Position numbers and translations under genes: made by a program. From positions 1 through 64,000 of the forward strand of contig JADPRS010000009.1 in assembly GCA_015686845.1 (NCBI GenBank): DNA of 64,000 nt, in the 5' to 3' direction. Of this stretch, positions 51,642-60,823 are shown piece by piece. Source of the DNA: Lutibacter sp. B2 (GTDB lineage: Bacteria > Bacillota > Clostridia > Peptostreptococcales > Thermotaleaceae). Numbering within the stretch: position 1 is the stretch's first letter; each line of letters begins with the position of its first letter. The notes below the pieces were generated by a model, which saw only the letters and a list, made by a program, of their open reading frames with translations, was not told where the DNA came from and ran no database searches.

Positions 51642-53916
51642 CTTCTACATCCTTCATAGTAAGTCCGACTCTTCCTCTTTCCATATCTAAATCAATAATC
51701 TTAACCTTTACTGTATCACCAACAGAAACTGCTTCCATGGCATTTTTAATAAATTTATTGCTCAGCTGTGATATATGAACCAATCCATCTTGTTTAACGC
51801 CAATATCTACAAAAGCACCAAAATCAACTACATTTCTTACGGTACCCGTCATAACCATATCCAACCGTAAATCTTCCATCTTTAATACATCACTTCTAAA
51901 GATTGGTTTTGGCATTTCCTCTCGAATATCTCTACCAGGCTTTTTAATCTCCTCTACAATATCCTTAAGCGTAAGTAAACCGATCTCTAATTCATCTGCC
52001 AATTTAGATAAATATTTTTCTTTATTTTTACTTGGATGCTCTTTTTTATCATTAAGTTGTAGTCTAGCAAGATCTTTGAAACTAGTTAATCTACCCGTAT
52101 TAGATATAGTTACTTCTTCTTCATAATGATCATTGCCATATTCAAGTATTTTCTTTTCAATTTCCTGTAACTTTCCTTCTTTTATATCATCCTTTGTAAA
52201 TCCTAACTTTTCTATTAATTTTATAGCTGCTTCATAAGATTCTGGATGAACAGAAGTATTGTCTAACGGATTATCCCCATCAGAAATTCTTAAAAATCCT
52301 GCACATTGTTCAAAAGCCTTATCTCCTAGTCGTTTTACTTTCTTTAATTGTAGTCTATCTCCAAACTTTCCATTTTCTTCTCTAAAAGCAACAATGTTTT
52401 TAGCTATACTAGCACTAATTCCAGATATGTATTGTAAAAGTGCTGGCGTTGCTATATTTAAATCCACTCCAACAGAGTTTACACAATCTTCTACAACATT
52501 CTTTAGTGACTCCCCTAATTTAGATTGATTTAGGTCATGCTGATATTGCCCCACCCCTATACTTTTAGGATCAATTTTTACTAATTCTGCAAGAGGATCT
52601 TGTAATCTTCTTCCTATAGAAATAGCACCACGAATAGATACATCTATATCTGGATATTCCTCTGTAGCGAGCTTGGATGCAGAATATACAGATGCTCCTG
52701 CTTCACTTACGATTGTATAATAAACTTGCTTATCTATCTCTTTAAGTAAATCAGCTACTATGCTTTCTGTTTCTCTAGATGCGGTTCCATTTCCAATAGG
52801 AATGATATCTATATCATATTTTTCTATTAATTCCTTTAAAGTCTTTTTAGACGCTTCTACTTTATTTTGAGGCTCATTTGGATAGATAGTCGTATAATCT
52901 AAAAGCTTTCCCGTTTCATCTAAAACAGTGATTTTACATCCAGTACGAAAACTTGGATCTATGGCAAGAACTTTTGCATCCTTTACAGGTGCAATTAATA
53001 AAAGGGGACTTGTATTTTTTGCAAATACTTTAATTGCCTCTTCTTCAGCTCTTTCTGTTAATAGATTTCTTATTTCTCTTTCAACAGAAGAAGAAATAAG
53101 TCTTTTATAACTGTCTACAATGGCTGCCGTTAGAACAGGCGTCGTAACTTCATTTGATTTAGTAATAACCGATTTATTTAAGTATTGTAGTATTTCTTCA
53201 TCAGGGCTTACTAGTTTTACTTTTAATTGTTTTTCCTTTTCCCCTCTATTAATGGCAAGTACTCTATGATTAGCAATACTTTTTACGCCTTCTTTATATT
53301 CATAATACATTTCATATACAGTTTTTTCTTCTGGATTTACGGCTGATGAAATAATAACACCCTTGTCCATATTTAATTTTCTTATTTTATCTCTATATTC
53401 TGCATGATCAGATACAATTTCTGCAATAATATCCTTTGCTCCATTGATCGCATCCATTACAGTTAAAACTTCCTTTTCCTCATTGATGAAACCCTCTGCT
53501 ATTTTTTCAATACTTTCATCTATTTCTTGTGCTAGAATCATTTCAGCAAATGGTTCTAAGCCCTTTTCCTTTGCCTTTGTAGCACGGGTTCTTCTTTTTT
53601 GTTGATAGGGTCTATATAAATCTTCTACTCTTCGAAGTATTGTCGCCTTTAATATTTTACTTTTAAGTTCTTCCGTTAATTTCCCTTGTTCTTCAATGAT
53701 ATGTATTACTTCTTCTTTTCTTTTTTCTAAGTTTCTTAAATATGTAAGACGTTCATCTAATTCACGTAATACAACATCATCAAGCCCACCTGTCATTTCT
53801 TTTCTATATCTCGCTATAAATGGTATTGTATTCCCTTCATCAATCAAATTTAAAGTACTTTCTACTTGTTTTACCTTTATATTGAGTTCATTCGCTAATA
53901 CTTGAACTATATTCAT
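51625..53916 (-). CDS. tex: Tex family RNA-binding protein
   Basis: A 763-residue nucleic-acid-binding protein of the Tex/YdcI type. The N-terminal helical region has NTIPFIARYRKEMTGGLDD. The YqgF-like domain has VLAIDPSFRTGCKITVLD, IPIGNGTASRETE and VSEAGASVYSASKLA. The HhH part carries LLQYISGISASIAKNIVA, and the C-terminal S1 domain (about 640-710) has GTVRNVVDFGAFVDIGVKQD. I use the ATG at 53916 (GGAGGG seven bases upstream), not the upstream ATG at 53958. Tex acts in transcription or RNA quality control, but its exact role is unsettled. Confidence 0.94.
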   Translation of the reverse strand: MNIVQVLANELNIKVKQVESTLNLIDEGNTIPFIARYRKEMTGGLDDVVLRELDERLTYLRNLEKRKEEVIHIIEEQGKLTEELKSKILKATILRRVEDLYRPYQQKRRTRATKAKEKGLEPFAEMILAQEIDESIEKIAEGFINEEKEVLTVMDAINGAKDIIAEIVSDHAEYRDKIRKLNMDKGVIISSAVNPEEKTVYEMYYEYKEGVKSIANHRVLAINRGEKEKQLKVKLVSPDEEILQYLNKSVITKSNEVTTPVLTAAIVDSYKRLISSSVEREIRNLLTERAEEEAIKVFAKNTSPLLLIAPVKDAKVLAIDPSFRTGCKITVLDETGKLLDYTTIYPNEPQNKVEASKKTLKELIEKYDIDIIPIGNGTASRETESIVADLLKEIDKQVYYTIVSEAGASVYSASKLATEEYPDIDVSIRGAISIGRRLQDPLAELVKIDPKSIGVGQYQHDLNQSKLGESLKNVVEDCVNSVGVDLNIATPALLQYISGISASIAKNIVAFREENGKFGDRLQLKKVKRLGDKAFEQCAGFLRISDGDNPLDNTSVHPESYEAAIKLIEKLGFTKDDIKEGKLQEIEKKILEYGNDHYEEEVTISNTGRLTSFKDLARLQLNDKKEHPSKNKEKYLSKLADELEIGLLTLKDIVEEIKKPGRDIREEMPKPIFRSDVLKMEDLRLDMVMTGTVRNVVDFGAFVDIGVKQDGLVHISQLSNKFIKNAMEAVSVGDTVKVKIIDLDMERGRVGLTMKDVEEKRMA

Positions 53917-53956
53917 CCTTATTCCCTCCATTTTTTGTAAATACGTCTTTTTTCGC

Positions 53957-53994
53957 AAAAATTAAGCCGAGAATATATATATCCCGGCTTAATT
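53957..53994 (-). terminator. Terminator at the end of secA-prfB
   Basis: A 13-bp stem (53960-53972 / 53982-53994, one G-U pair) contains the prfB stop and is followed by AATTTTTG on the minus strand. Confidence 0.78.
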
Positions 53995-55087
53995 TATCTT
54001 CAGATAGTCATTAATAAATATGTCTATTTCACCGTTCATTACCGATTGAACATTTCCTACTTCCGTATTCGTTCTATGATCTTTAACCATATTATATGGA
54101 TGAAATACATAAGAACGAATCTGACTTCCCCACGCTATCTGGCTATAGTCACCTTTTAAATCCTCAATTTTATCCTTATGTTCCTTTTCCTTTAACTCAA
54201 CAAACTTTGCTTGTAGCATCTTCATAGCCGTATCTTTATTACTATGTTGAGAACGCTCATTTTGACATTGTACTACCAGTCCCGTTGGAATATGTGTAAT
54301 CCGAATAGCAGACTCTGTCTTATTGATATGTTGTCCTCCTGCGCCACTTGCTCTATACGTATCAATTCTTAAATCCGTAGGATTAATATCTGCCTCTATA
54401 TTTTCATCTAATACGGGCATAATATCTATAGAAACAAAAGAAGTATGTCTTTTACCAGATGGATCAAAAGGAGAAATCCGTACAACTCGGTGTACACCTT
54501 TCTCACTTTTTAAATATCCATAAGCATTTTCACCTTCTACAAGCAGTGTCACATTTTTAATTCCTGCTTCTGTATCCGGTAAAATATCTAACGTTTTTAC
54601 TCTATATCCTTTTTTATCACACCATCTAGTATACATTCTTAGAAGCATCTCAGCCCAATCCTGGGCATCCAATCCTCCTGCGCCAGAATGAATGGATAAA
54701 ATGGCATCATTTTTATCGTATTTTCCAGATAAAAGTGTCTCTATACGCAAAGCCTCTAATTCAGCCTTGATCTCTTGAAAGTTATTTTGTATTTCTTTTT
54801 CAACAGAATCATCATTTTCTTCTATGGCCATCTCTAATAAAATATTAATTTCTTCCTGTTTTTCATGAAGATTTTCAATTCTACTTATTTTGTCCTTGAT
54901 TCCCTTTGTTTCCTGTAAAATCTTTTGTGCCTGTTGAGGATCATCCCAAAATCCTGCATCTAAGGTTTTTGCATCTAGTTCCTCTACTTTCTGCTTTAAT
55001 AGATCACAGTCAAAGAGAAGCACTCAAATCTTTTATACTATCCTCTAGATTGCTTATCTGAAATTTAAGTTGTTCTAGCTGAATCAT
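53989..55087 (-). CDS. prfB: Peptide chain release factor 2, with programmed +1 frameshift
   Basis: RF2 ends translation at UGA and UAA. The gene is split: ATG at 55087 (GAGGG nine bases upstream) opens 25 codons ending ...SASL, then an in-frame TGA (55010-55012) inside the slippery CTTTGAC. A +1 shift continues as DCDLLKQKVEELD to the stop at 53989, giving 365 residues. The SPF-type recognition region and the GGQ loop (ASGAGGQHINKTESA) are intact. The usual AGGGGG stimulator is weak here; only GAGTG lies upstream of the shift site. It follows secA by 17 bases, the order found in B. subtilis. Confidence 0.96.
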
Positions 55088-55104
55088 AGGATCACACCCT
55101 CATC

Positions 55105-57789
55105 TTATTTTCCACAACACTTTTTATGTTTTTTCCCGCTTCCACAAGGGCAAAGATCATTTCTGCCTACCTTATCTTCATTTGTAACGGTTTTATTAAT
55201 GATAGATTCTCCACCACCACTTGTACCTGTTACTCTGATGGTTTGCTTTCTTTCTGTATTTGTTTCTATGGATACATTAAACAAATACTTTAATGTGTCT
55301 TCTTGAATGCTTGCAATCATTTCTTCAAACATATCAAAGCCCTCTGTTTGATATGCTCTTACTGGATCTTCTTGTCCATACGCTCTAAGTCCAATCCCTT
55401 GTCTGAATTGATCCATTGCATCTATATGATCCATCCATTTTGAATCTACCGTTCTAAGCATTACCATACGTTCTAATTCACGCATTCTTTCTGATCCTAC
55501 TTCTTCTTCTTTCGCATCATATAAATCTTTCGCTATTTTCATTACTCTTTCTTTTAATAGCTCTGTTGTTAAATCTTCTACATCATCAAACTCTAAACTG
55601 CCCTTTGGAAGGAATATTGTATGAAGGTAATCCTCCATTCCTTTTAAATTCCACTCTTCAGGATATTTCGTTCCTGCTGTATACGTTGCAATATTACCAT
55701 CCACTAAAGACTCTAACATACTTAATATATGTTCTCTTAAATCTTCCCCTTCTAATACGCGTCTACGCTCATTGTACATTACTTCTCTTTGCTTATTCAT
55801 AACATCATCATATTGAAGTACATGCTTACGAATAGAGAAGTTTCTTCCTTCTACTCTCTTTTGAGCACCTTCTATTGACTTTGAAAGAATTTTAGCTTCT
55901 AGAGGCTGATCTTCTTCCATACCCAATTTTTCAACTACACTTTGAATTCTGTCACTTCCAAATAATCTCATCAAATCATCTTCTAATGAAATATAGAATT
56001 GGGAAGAACCTTTGTCTCCTTGACGTCCAGAACGTCCTCTTAACTGATTATCTATCCTTCTAGACTCATGTCTTTCTGTCCCTATTATGTGCAGTCCACC
56101 AGCCTCTACAACGCGCTCATACTCTGCATCTGTTTCCTTCTTTATTTCATTATAAATTTCTTTATATTCTTCTCTAGCTTTTATAATTTCTTCATCTTCT
56201 GTATGTGCAAAGCTCGTTACCATAGAAAGTATATACTCTGAATATCCTTTTTTCTTTAATTCTTTTTTAGCCGTATATTCTGCATTTCCACCAAGGCTTA
56301 TATCAGTACCACGACCAGCCATATTCGTAGCAATGGTTATAGACCCTAATTTACCTGCTTGTGCAACAATTTCAGCTTCTCTCTCATGATGTTTTGCATT
56401 AAGAACTTCGTGCTTGATCCCACGTTTCTTTAACATGTTACTAATCATTTCTGAATCCTCGATAGAAATCGTACCTACTAAAATTGGTTGTCCTTTTTCA
56501 TGTCTCTCTTTAATAGCTTCTATAACTGCATTTGCTTTTCCTGCTTCATTCTTATATATTACATCTGCCATATCCATACGTTGGATGGGCTTATTTGTAG
56601 GAATAACCACAACATCCATATTATAAATATGTCTAAATTCATCTTCTTCTGTTTTAGCTGTACCTGTCATTCCGGATAACTTATTATACATTCTAAAATA
56701 GTTTTGTAGTGTTACCGTTGCTAATGTCTTTGACTCTCTTTGTACTTCTAAGCCTTCCTTTGCTTCAATGGCTTGATGAAGTCCGTCACTATATCTTCTA
56801 CCATTCATAATACGTCCAGTAAACTCATCTACGATTAAGATTTCTCCATCCTTCACAACGTATTCCTTATCTTTTTTCATAAGATTACGTGCTCTTAATG
56901 CTTGATTGATATGGTGAGAAATTTCCATATTTTCAGGATCAGCTAAGTTTTCTATTTGGAAGAACTTCTCTGACTTTTCTACTCCGCCACCATCTTCATC
57001 CGTTAATACGATCGTACTCGCCTTTTCATCAACAACAAAATCCACATCTTGTTTTAACGTTTTTACAAATTGATCGACTATAAAATATAGCTTTGTAGAT
57101 TTTTCTCCAGCACCTGAAATAATAAGTGGCGTTCTAGCTTCATCTACTAATATACTATCTACCTCATCTACGATGGCATAGTGAAGAGGTCTTTGTACCA
57201 TTTCGGTGTTATAAGTAACCATATTATCTTTTAGATAATCAAATCCAAATTCATTATTTGTACCATAAGTAATATCTGCATTATAAGCCTTCTGTTTCTC
57301 TACTTGACTCATTCCATGAACGATACAACCAACGGTTAATCCTAAGAAATTATAAACCTTGCTCATCCACTCCATGTCACGCTTAGCCAAATAATCATTC
57401 ACCGTTATTACATGTGCGCCTTTTCCTTCTAGTGCATTTAAATATACGGCTGCAGTTGCAACTAACGTTTTACCTTCTCCTGTCTTCATCTCAGCAATAC
57501 GTCCTTGATGTAGTACAATTGCACCTAAGAGCTGTACGCGGAAATGACGCATTCCTAAAGCTCTCCATGCGCCTTCTCTTACTACTGCAAAAGCCTCTGG
57601 AAGTAGATCATCCAAAGTCTTTCCATTTTTTAACGCTTCTCTGAATTCATTTGTTTTATTTTGAAGTTCTTCATCTGTCAACTTTTTCATATCTTCTTCG
57701 AATGAGTCAATCATATCTACTGTTTTAAACAGTTTTTTTACTTCTTTATCATTCAAATTACCAAATATTTTTTCCAATAAACTTATCAT
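55105..57789 (-). CDS. secA: Protein translocase ATPase SecA
   Basis: SecA drives preproteins through Sec[23 protein letters not shown] is Walker [22 protein letters not shown] the DEAD-type Walker B, and [14 protein letters not shown] and GRSGRQGD lie in the second nucleotide-binding fold. The C-terminus ends with the zinc motif [16 protein letters not shown], which binds SecB or ribosomes in other species. Four ATGs in a row (57798, 57795, 57792, 57789) follow AGAGAGG directly; the last two have the best spacing, so I use 57789. It is the first gene of secA-prfB. Confidence 0.97.
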   Translation of the reverse strand: MISLLEKIFGNLNDKEVKKLFKTVDMIDSFEEDMKKLTDEELQNKTNEFREALKNGKTLDDLLPEAFAVVREGAWRALGMRHFRVQLLGAIVLHQGRIAEMKTGEGKTLVATAAVYLNALEGKGAHVITVNDYLAKRDMEWMSKVYNFLGLTVGCIVHGMSQVEKQKAYNADITYGTNNEFGFDYLKDNMVTYNTEMVQRPLHYAIVDEVDSILVDEARTPLIISGAGEKSTKLYFIVDQFVKTLKQDVDFVVDEKASTIVLTDEDGGGVEKSEKFFQIENLADPENMEISHHINQALRARNLMKKDKEYVVKDGEILIVDEFTGRIMNGRRYSDGLHQAIEAKEGLEVQRESKTLATVTLQNYFRMYNKLSGMTGTAKTEEDEFRHIYNMDVVVIPTNKPIQRMDMADVIYKNEAGKANAVIEAIKERHEKGQPILVGTISIEDSEMISNMLKKRGIKHEVLNAKHHEREAEIVAQAGKLGSITIATNMAGRGTDISLGGNAEYTAKKELKKKGYSEYILSMVTSFAHTEDEEIIKAREEYKEIYNEIKKETDAEYERVVEAGGLHIIGTERHESRRIDNQLRGRSGRQGDKGSSQFYISLEDDLMRLFGSDRIQSVVEKLGMEEDQPLEAKILSKSIEGAQKRVEGRNFSIRKHVLQYDDVMNKQREVMYNERRRVLEGEDLREHILSMLESLVDGNIATYTAGTKYPEEWNLKGMEDYLHTIFLPKGSLEFDDVEDLTTELLKERVMKIAKDLYDAKEEEVGSERMRELERMVMLRTVDSKWMDHIDAMDQFRQGIGLRAYGQEDPVRAYQTEGFDMFEEMIASIQEDTLKYLFNVSIETNTERKQTIRVTGTSGGGESIINKTVTNEDKVGRNDLCPCGSGKKHKKCCGK

Positions 57790-57832
57790 CATCATCATCC
57801 TCTCTCGAGACGTACATATTATCCTAAATTAT

Positions 57833-57861
57833 ATTTTAACATATAGGGACGTAATTGTAAA
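57833..57861 (-). promoter_or_regulatory. secA promoter
   Basis: -35 TTTACA (57856-57861), 17-base spacer, -10 TAAAAT (57833-57838). It overlaps the tail of the preceding terminator. Confidence 0.62.
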
Positions 57862-57862
57862 A

Positions 57863-57892
57863 AAAATAAAGAAGAATAGTTCTTCCTTATTT
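57863..57892 (-). terminator. Terminator after the DUF5317 gene
   Basis: An imperfect stem (57864-57876 / 57880-57892, one mismatch) is followed on the minus strand by an eight-T run. Confidence 0.75.
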
Positions 57893-58462
57893 ATTCCCAT
57901 TATAGCGAAATCTTATCATTTTACTTCTTTTTGTGAATACTTTTCTTCCTACAAACTTATTTTTTAACATGATTCCTTGAATCAACCAAAACATTCCTAT
58001 ACTTGATAAAAGATCCCCTATACTTATTATTCCTGGTAAAAAATATAATTTTGGAATAACCATCCATCTTCCAAAAAACTTTGTCCATGTTTTAAGATCT
58101 TCAAATGGAACATATTGTATTATGGAATTTACATGAAATCCTCCTGCCACAATTGGCATTTTATTTTTATACAAAATCATCACTAATAAATTTATAAATG
58201 TTCCTACAAATAAAATCCAAAACACTTTTTTGTCTACGTTCAAAATAAAAAAAAGAATTAAAATCAATAGGGATGCAATATAGGTGTATGGTAATCCGGC
58301 TTGTACCCATTGAATATCTTCTAAAAGCAAAGGCGAAAATTGTACCAATAATGCTAATACCATTAGCATCCACCCTTTAATAGAACCCACTTTAAAATTT
58401 CCAATTTCTCCACCTCTAAGTTTTCCAAAAACCAATCCTATAATCATTGCTTCCATAAACAT
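57887..58462 (-). CDS. DUF5317 family membrane protein
   Basis: A 191-residue protein with about six membrane segments. IIGLVFGKLRGGEIGNFKVG, IKGWMLMVLALLVQFSPLLL, AGGFHVNSIIQY and IPKLYFLPGIISIGDLLSSIG fit the DUF5317 pattern I know from clostridial genomes. Function unknown. The ATG at 58462 has GGGGGGAG five bases upstream; the frame extends to 58501 without a site. It lies between hpf and secA, each with separate signals. Confidence 0.75.
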   Translation of the reverse strand: MFMEAMIIGLVFGKLRGGEIGNFKVGSIKGWMLMVLALLVQFSPLLLEDIQWVQAGLPYTYIASLLILILFFILNVDKKVFWILFVGTFINLLVMILYKNKMPIVAGGFHVNSIIQYVPFEDLKTWTKFFGRWMVIPKLYFLPGIISIGDLLSSIGMFWLIQGIMLKNKFVGRKVFTKRSKMIRFRYNGNK

Positions 58463-58557
58463 CTTTACTCCCCCCTTAGAAGACGCTTTAAAACTTCTCA
58501 TTATATAATAACATATTTTTCTACACTTGGAATTATTTTTAACGTTTTCTACGAACT

Positions 58558-58585
58558 AAAAAAGTAGCCAAATTGGCTACTTTTT
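58558..58585. terminator. Terminator after hpf
   Basis: An 11-bp stem, AAAAAGTAGCC (58559-58569) with 58575-58585, and T-runs on both sides. It abuts the hpf stop. Confidence 0.85.
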
Positions 58586-58586
58586 C

Positions 58587-59114
58587 TTAAAATGTAGGTT
58601 CAATCAAACCATAATCTCCATCTTTTCTTCTATAGATTACATTCACATCATCTGTTTCACCATTTGTAAATACAAAGAAATTATGTCCTAACAATTCCAT
58701 TTGTAAAATAGCTTCCTCTTCACTCATAGGTTTTACTGCAAATCTTTTCGTTTTTACAATTTTGTGTTCTTCATACGCTTCTTCGTATCTTGGGATCTGC
58801 TCAAATTTCATCATATTTTGACCTTTATATTTTTTTTCTAGCTTTGTTTTATGTTTTCTAACTTGTCTATTTAATTTGTCTACCGCACTATCTATAGAAG
58901 CGTACATATCCTCCGTAGCTTCTTCTACTCTCAATATAGTCCCATTAATAGGAATCGTAATCTCAATAATTTGTCTATTTTTTTGTACGCTTAATGTAGC
59001 TTGAGCCTCTGTATCCTCCTTGAAGTATTTACCAAATTTATCTAACTTTGATTCTATTGTGTTTTTTAATACAGGTGTCACCTCTAAATTTTTTCCACTC
59101 ACTTTAACTATCAT
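58587..59114 (-). CDS. hpf: Long-form hibernation promoting factor
   Basis: Long HPF dimerises 70S ribosomes into 100S particles in stationary phase. The N-terminal S30AE domain (about 1-100) has IVKVSGKNLEVTPVLKNTIE and DMYASIDSAVDKLNRQVRKHKTKL, and the C-terminal dimerisation domain has KRFAVKPMSEEEAILQMELL, GHNFFVFTNGETDDVNVIYRR and DGDYGLIEP. The ATG at 59114 has AAGGAG nine bases upstream; the ATG at 59156 lacks a site. Product 175 residues. A raiA-type structured RNA lies upstream on the same strand. Confidence 0.96.
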   Translation of the reverse strand: MIVKVSGKNLEVTPVLKNTIESKLDKFGKYFKEDTEAQATLSVQKNRQIIEITIPINGTILRVEEATEDMYASIDSAVDKLNRQVRKHKTKLEKKYKGQNMMKFEQIPRYEEAYEEHKIVKTKRFAVKPMSEEEAILQMELLGHNFFVFTNGETDDVNVIYRRKDGDYGLIEPTF

Positions 59115-59322
59115 ATACTTCAGCTCCTTCCAATCTATATAACAAATCTTTTGCACTTACTTATTAATATTCCTGATAAACGTAGGTTATTAAAAATTTT
59201 TATAATTCAATACCCTAATTTATTAGGACAAGTTTCTCTATTATATAATTACCCACTTTTTTTATTTCAAAACAAAAAAATAAAATTTATTTTCAAATAT
59301 TTTTTCAACACAATTCACAGTT

Positions 59323-59520
59323 TTATCCACAGAATTTTCTTTCAATTTGTTTTACAATTCGTCCTTCCTTTCAGAGAAATATCTCTTTAACATGTATTTT
59401 ATCACTTTTTACCTTTCAAATAACTTGTCCACAATCCATGCATATGTTTATTTTTCCACTGTGGATAATGTGGGTAACTCTGTTGATAACCCATTTTTAC
59501 TATTTTTCATGTGTGGAAAA
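59323..59520. other. Second cluster of DnaA-box-like 9-mers with adjoining AT-rich stretch
   Basis: Forward boxes: TTATCCACA (59323) and TTGTCCACA (59425). Reverse boxes: TGTGGATAA (59460), TGTGGGTAA (59469, abutting), TGTTGATAA (59481) and TGTGGAAAA (59512). Two are exact, four have one mismatch. Forward boxes lie left and reverse boxes right, and the 160 bases to the left are extremely AT-rich. There is no convincing ORF from 59115 to 59620; the hpf promoter must be in this stretch but is not clear. Confidence 0.65.
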
Positions 59521-59619
59521 CTTGTGTATTTCTCGGGGATAAGTTGTTTTTTTTGTCATATATCCCTTCTTTTCGTCATTCAACTTTTTATGACCATTTA
59601 TTTTTACATATTTTTCATC

Positions 59620-59653
59620 AAAAAAAACCTCGACAAAAAGTCGAAGTTTTTTT
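59620..59653 (-). terminator. Terminator of the raiA-type RNA
   Basis: A 9-bp core stem (59626-59634 / 59640-59648, one G-U pair) lengthened by an A-run and T-run, with eight T on the minus strand. It begins two bases after the RNA's closing helix. Confidence 0.9.
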
Positions 59654-59654
59654 A

Positions 59655-59868
59655 ATGCATATATAGCTGACCTGGTCTTTGACCCCACACTCGCCTGCTG
59701 GAGGGTTTGCTCTGGGTTCGCCATCACTACTACCCCTCTCAGATATTTCTGGCAGGACTTACATCTAAACCGCACCATGCTCCGCAGTCCCATTTTTAAG
59801 ACTACCTTACGTGGATCCCTTCGCCTGCGACTGGCTTGGACTTTCAACCACAGACCTATTACATGCAT
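59655..59868 (-). ncRNA. raiA-motif structured RNA
   Basis: A 214-nt GC-rich island in AT-rich sequence, with its own promoter and terminator. The ends pair: ATGCAT (59863-59868) with ATGCAT (59655-59660), continued by ATAG/CTAT and by GGTCTGTGGT with ACCAGGTC. Inside are GTTGAAAGTCC, TAAGTCCTGCCAG and GATGGCGAACCC, which look like structured-RNA junctions. A large RNA of this size lying upstream of raiA/hpf is the description of the raiA motif of Clostridia. I identify it by position, size and architecture; a covariance-model match was not run. A 123-codon ORF on the same strand is explained by this RNA. Confidence 0.82.
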
Positions 59869-59873
59869 CAACT

Positions 59874-59902
59874 ATTATATCCTTTTTTTATGAATAATGC
59901 AA
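59874..59902 (-). promoter_or_regulatory. Promoter of the raiA-type RNA
   Basis: -35 TTGCAT (59897-59902), 17-base spacer, -10 TATAAT (59874-59879). The predicted start, about 59867, coincides with the first base of the RNA's closing helix. Confidence 0.78.
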
Positions 59903-59924
59903 GTGACAAAAATATAGTTATTTT

Positions 59925-60404
59925 TTACTTATGATCAATAAATACGCCTCCAATAGATGGGTACTTATTCGTATAGCTAGCTGCAATTTTTTTACTTTGA
60001 TTTTGTGCTTTACTTTTCCTAAGGTTTTCTTTTACTTTATCAAATCTTTTGTTCATCTCTACAGTATTTTTTTTATCCAGTTCATCTATTCTTCTTAAAA
60101 GCATCATCACATTAGAAATTTTTTCTTTTAAAATCTTTATTCTTGGAAAAGCATTTACATCGATATCTCCCATAGATGCAATTCCTAAATCACTTTTTAA
60201 TTTTTCAAGTTGTGTTAAAAAATTTATATCCATCTTGTTAATCTGATCCATAATACTTTGCTTTTGTTCGTTTATTTTATCAAGTTCTTCCATATCCTCT
60301 TTCTCTATAGCATCTTGCTGTGTGAAAGCAATCTTTACTATTTTTTTTAATTCATTTTCTTTTTCACAACAAAGATCAATTAAAGGTTCAATATTATTTT
60401 TCAT
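59925..60404 (-). CDS. FliT/FlgN-like flagellar chaperone
   Basis: A 159-residue, almost entirely helical protein (heptad-rich from about 10 to 130) ending SIGGVFIDHK. FlgN- and FliT-type export chaperones have this size, helical content and position directly after fliS. Sequence alone does not decide between the FlgN (hook-associated protein chaperone) and FliT (FliD chaperone) role; proximity to fliD-fliS favours FliT. The ATG is 3 bases from the fliS stop. Confidence 0.75.
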   Translation of the reverse strand: MKNNIEPLIDLCCEKENELKKIVKIAFTQQDAIEKEDMEELDKINEQKQSIMDQINKMDINFLTQLEKLKSDLGIASMGDIDVNAFPRIKILKEKISNVMMLLRRIDELDKKNTVEMNKRFDKVKENLRKSKAQNQSKKIAASYTNKYPSIGGVFIDHK

Positions 60405-60407
60405 TTT

Positions 60408-60812
60408 TTATCTTCCCTTTTTATTTTTTGAAGCTATTTCCATAGCCTGCTTCCAAGTATCTCTTAACTCTGTAACCATCTCTAATACTTCTTTTAATAT
60501 ATCTGCATTCTTCTCAATATTTGCAGCTACTAATCTATCCGAGAAGTAATCATATAATCTTCTGTATCCCTTAGAAACATCATATGCCATATCTAATGTA
60601 GCATTTAATTCATTGATTATAGCATTTGCACGCATAATTGCATTGTGTGATTTTTGAATGTTCTTTTGTTCAATAAATATCATACCTTGATTAATAAACT
60701 TGATCGCTCCATTATAAAGCATCAATGTAAGTTCTTGTGGTGATGCCTGCATTACATCATTTTGTTTATATTGATTTAATCCTGCATAAGGATTTCTTAT
60801 TGCCATATTCAT
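60408..60812 (-). CDS. fliS: Flagellar export chaperone FliS
   Basis: FliS binds the flagellin C-terminus and keeps it unfolded for export. IRNPYAGLNQYKQNDVMQAS, PQELTLMLYNGAIKFINQG, NAIMRANAIINELNATLDM and YDYFSDRLVAANIEKN match the family. I place the start at the ATG at 60812, five bases after AAAGGG; ATG 60806 is an alternative. The longer frame to 60854 would run into fliD. The gene follows fliD by 11 bases. Confidence 0.94.
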   Translation of the reverse strand: MNMAIRNPYAGLNQYKQNDVMQASPQELTLMLYNGAIKFINQGMIFIEQKNIQKSHNAIMRANAIINELNATLDMAYDVSKGYRRLYDYFSDRLVAANIEKNADILKEVLEMVTELRDTWKQAMEIASKNKKGR

Positions 60813-60823
60813 CTCCACCCTTT

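Noticed and set aside
51420-51690. Plus-strand ORFs of Phe/Ser/Leu-rich protein across the REP copies and microsatellite
   Set aside because: Pure low-complexity translation of TTTCTTC repeats, antisense to the tex terminator.
59500-59871. 123-codon minus-strand ORF rich in Arg and Lys
   Set aside because: It runs through the raiA-type RNA and its terminator, has no ribosome site, and its composition reflects structured GC-rich RNA, not protein.
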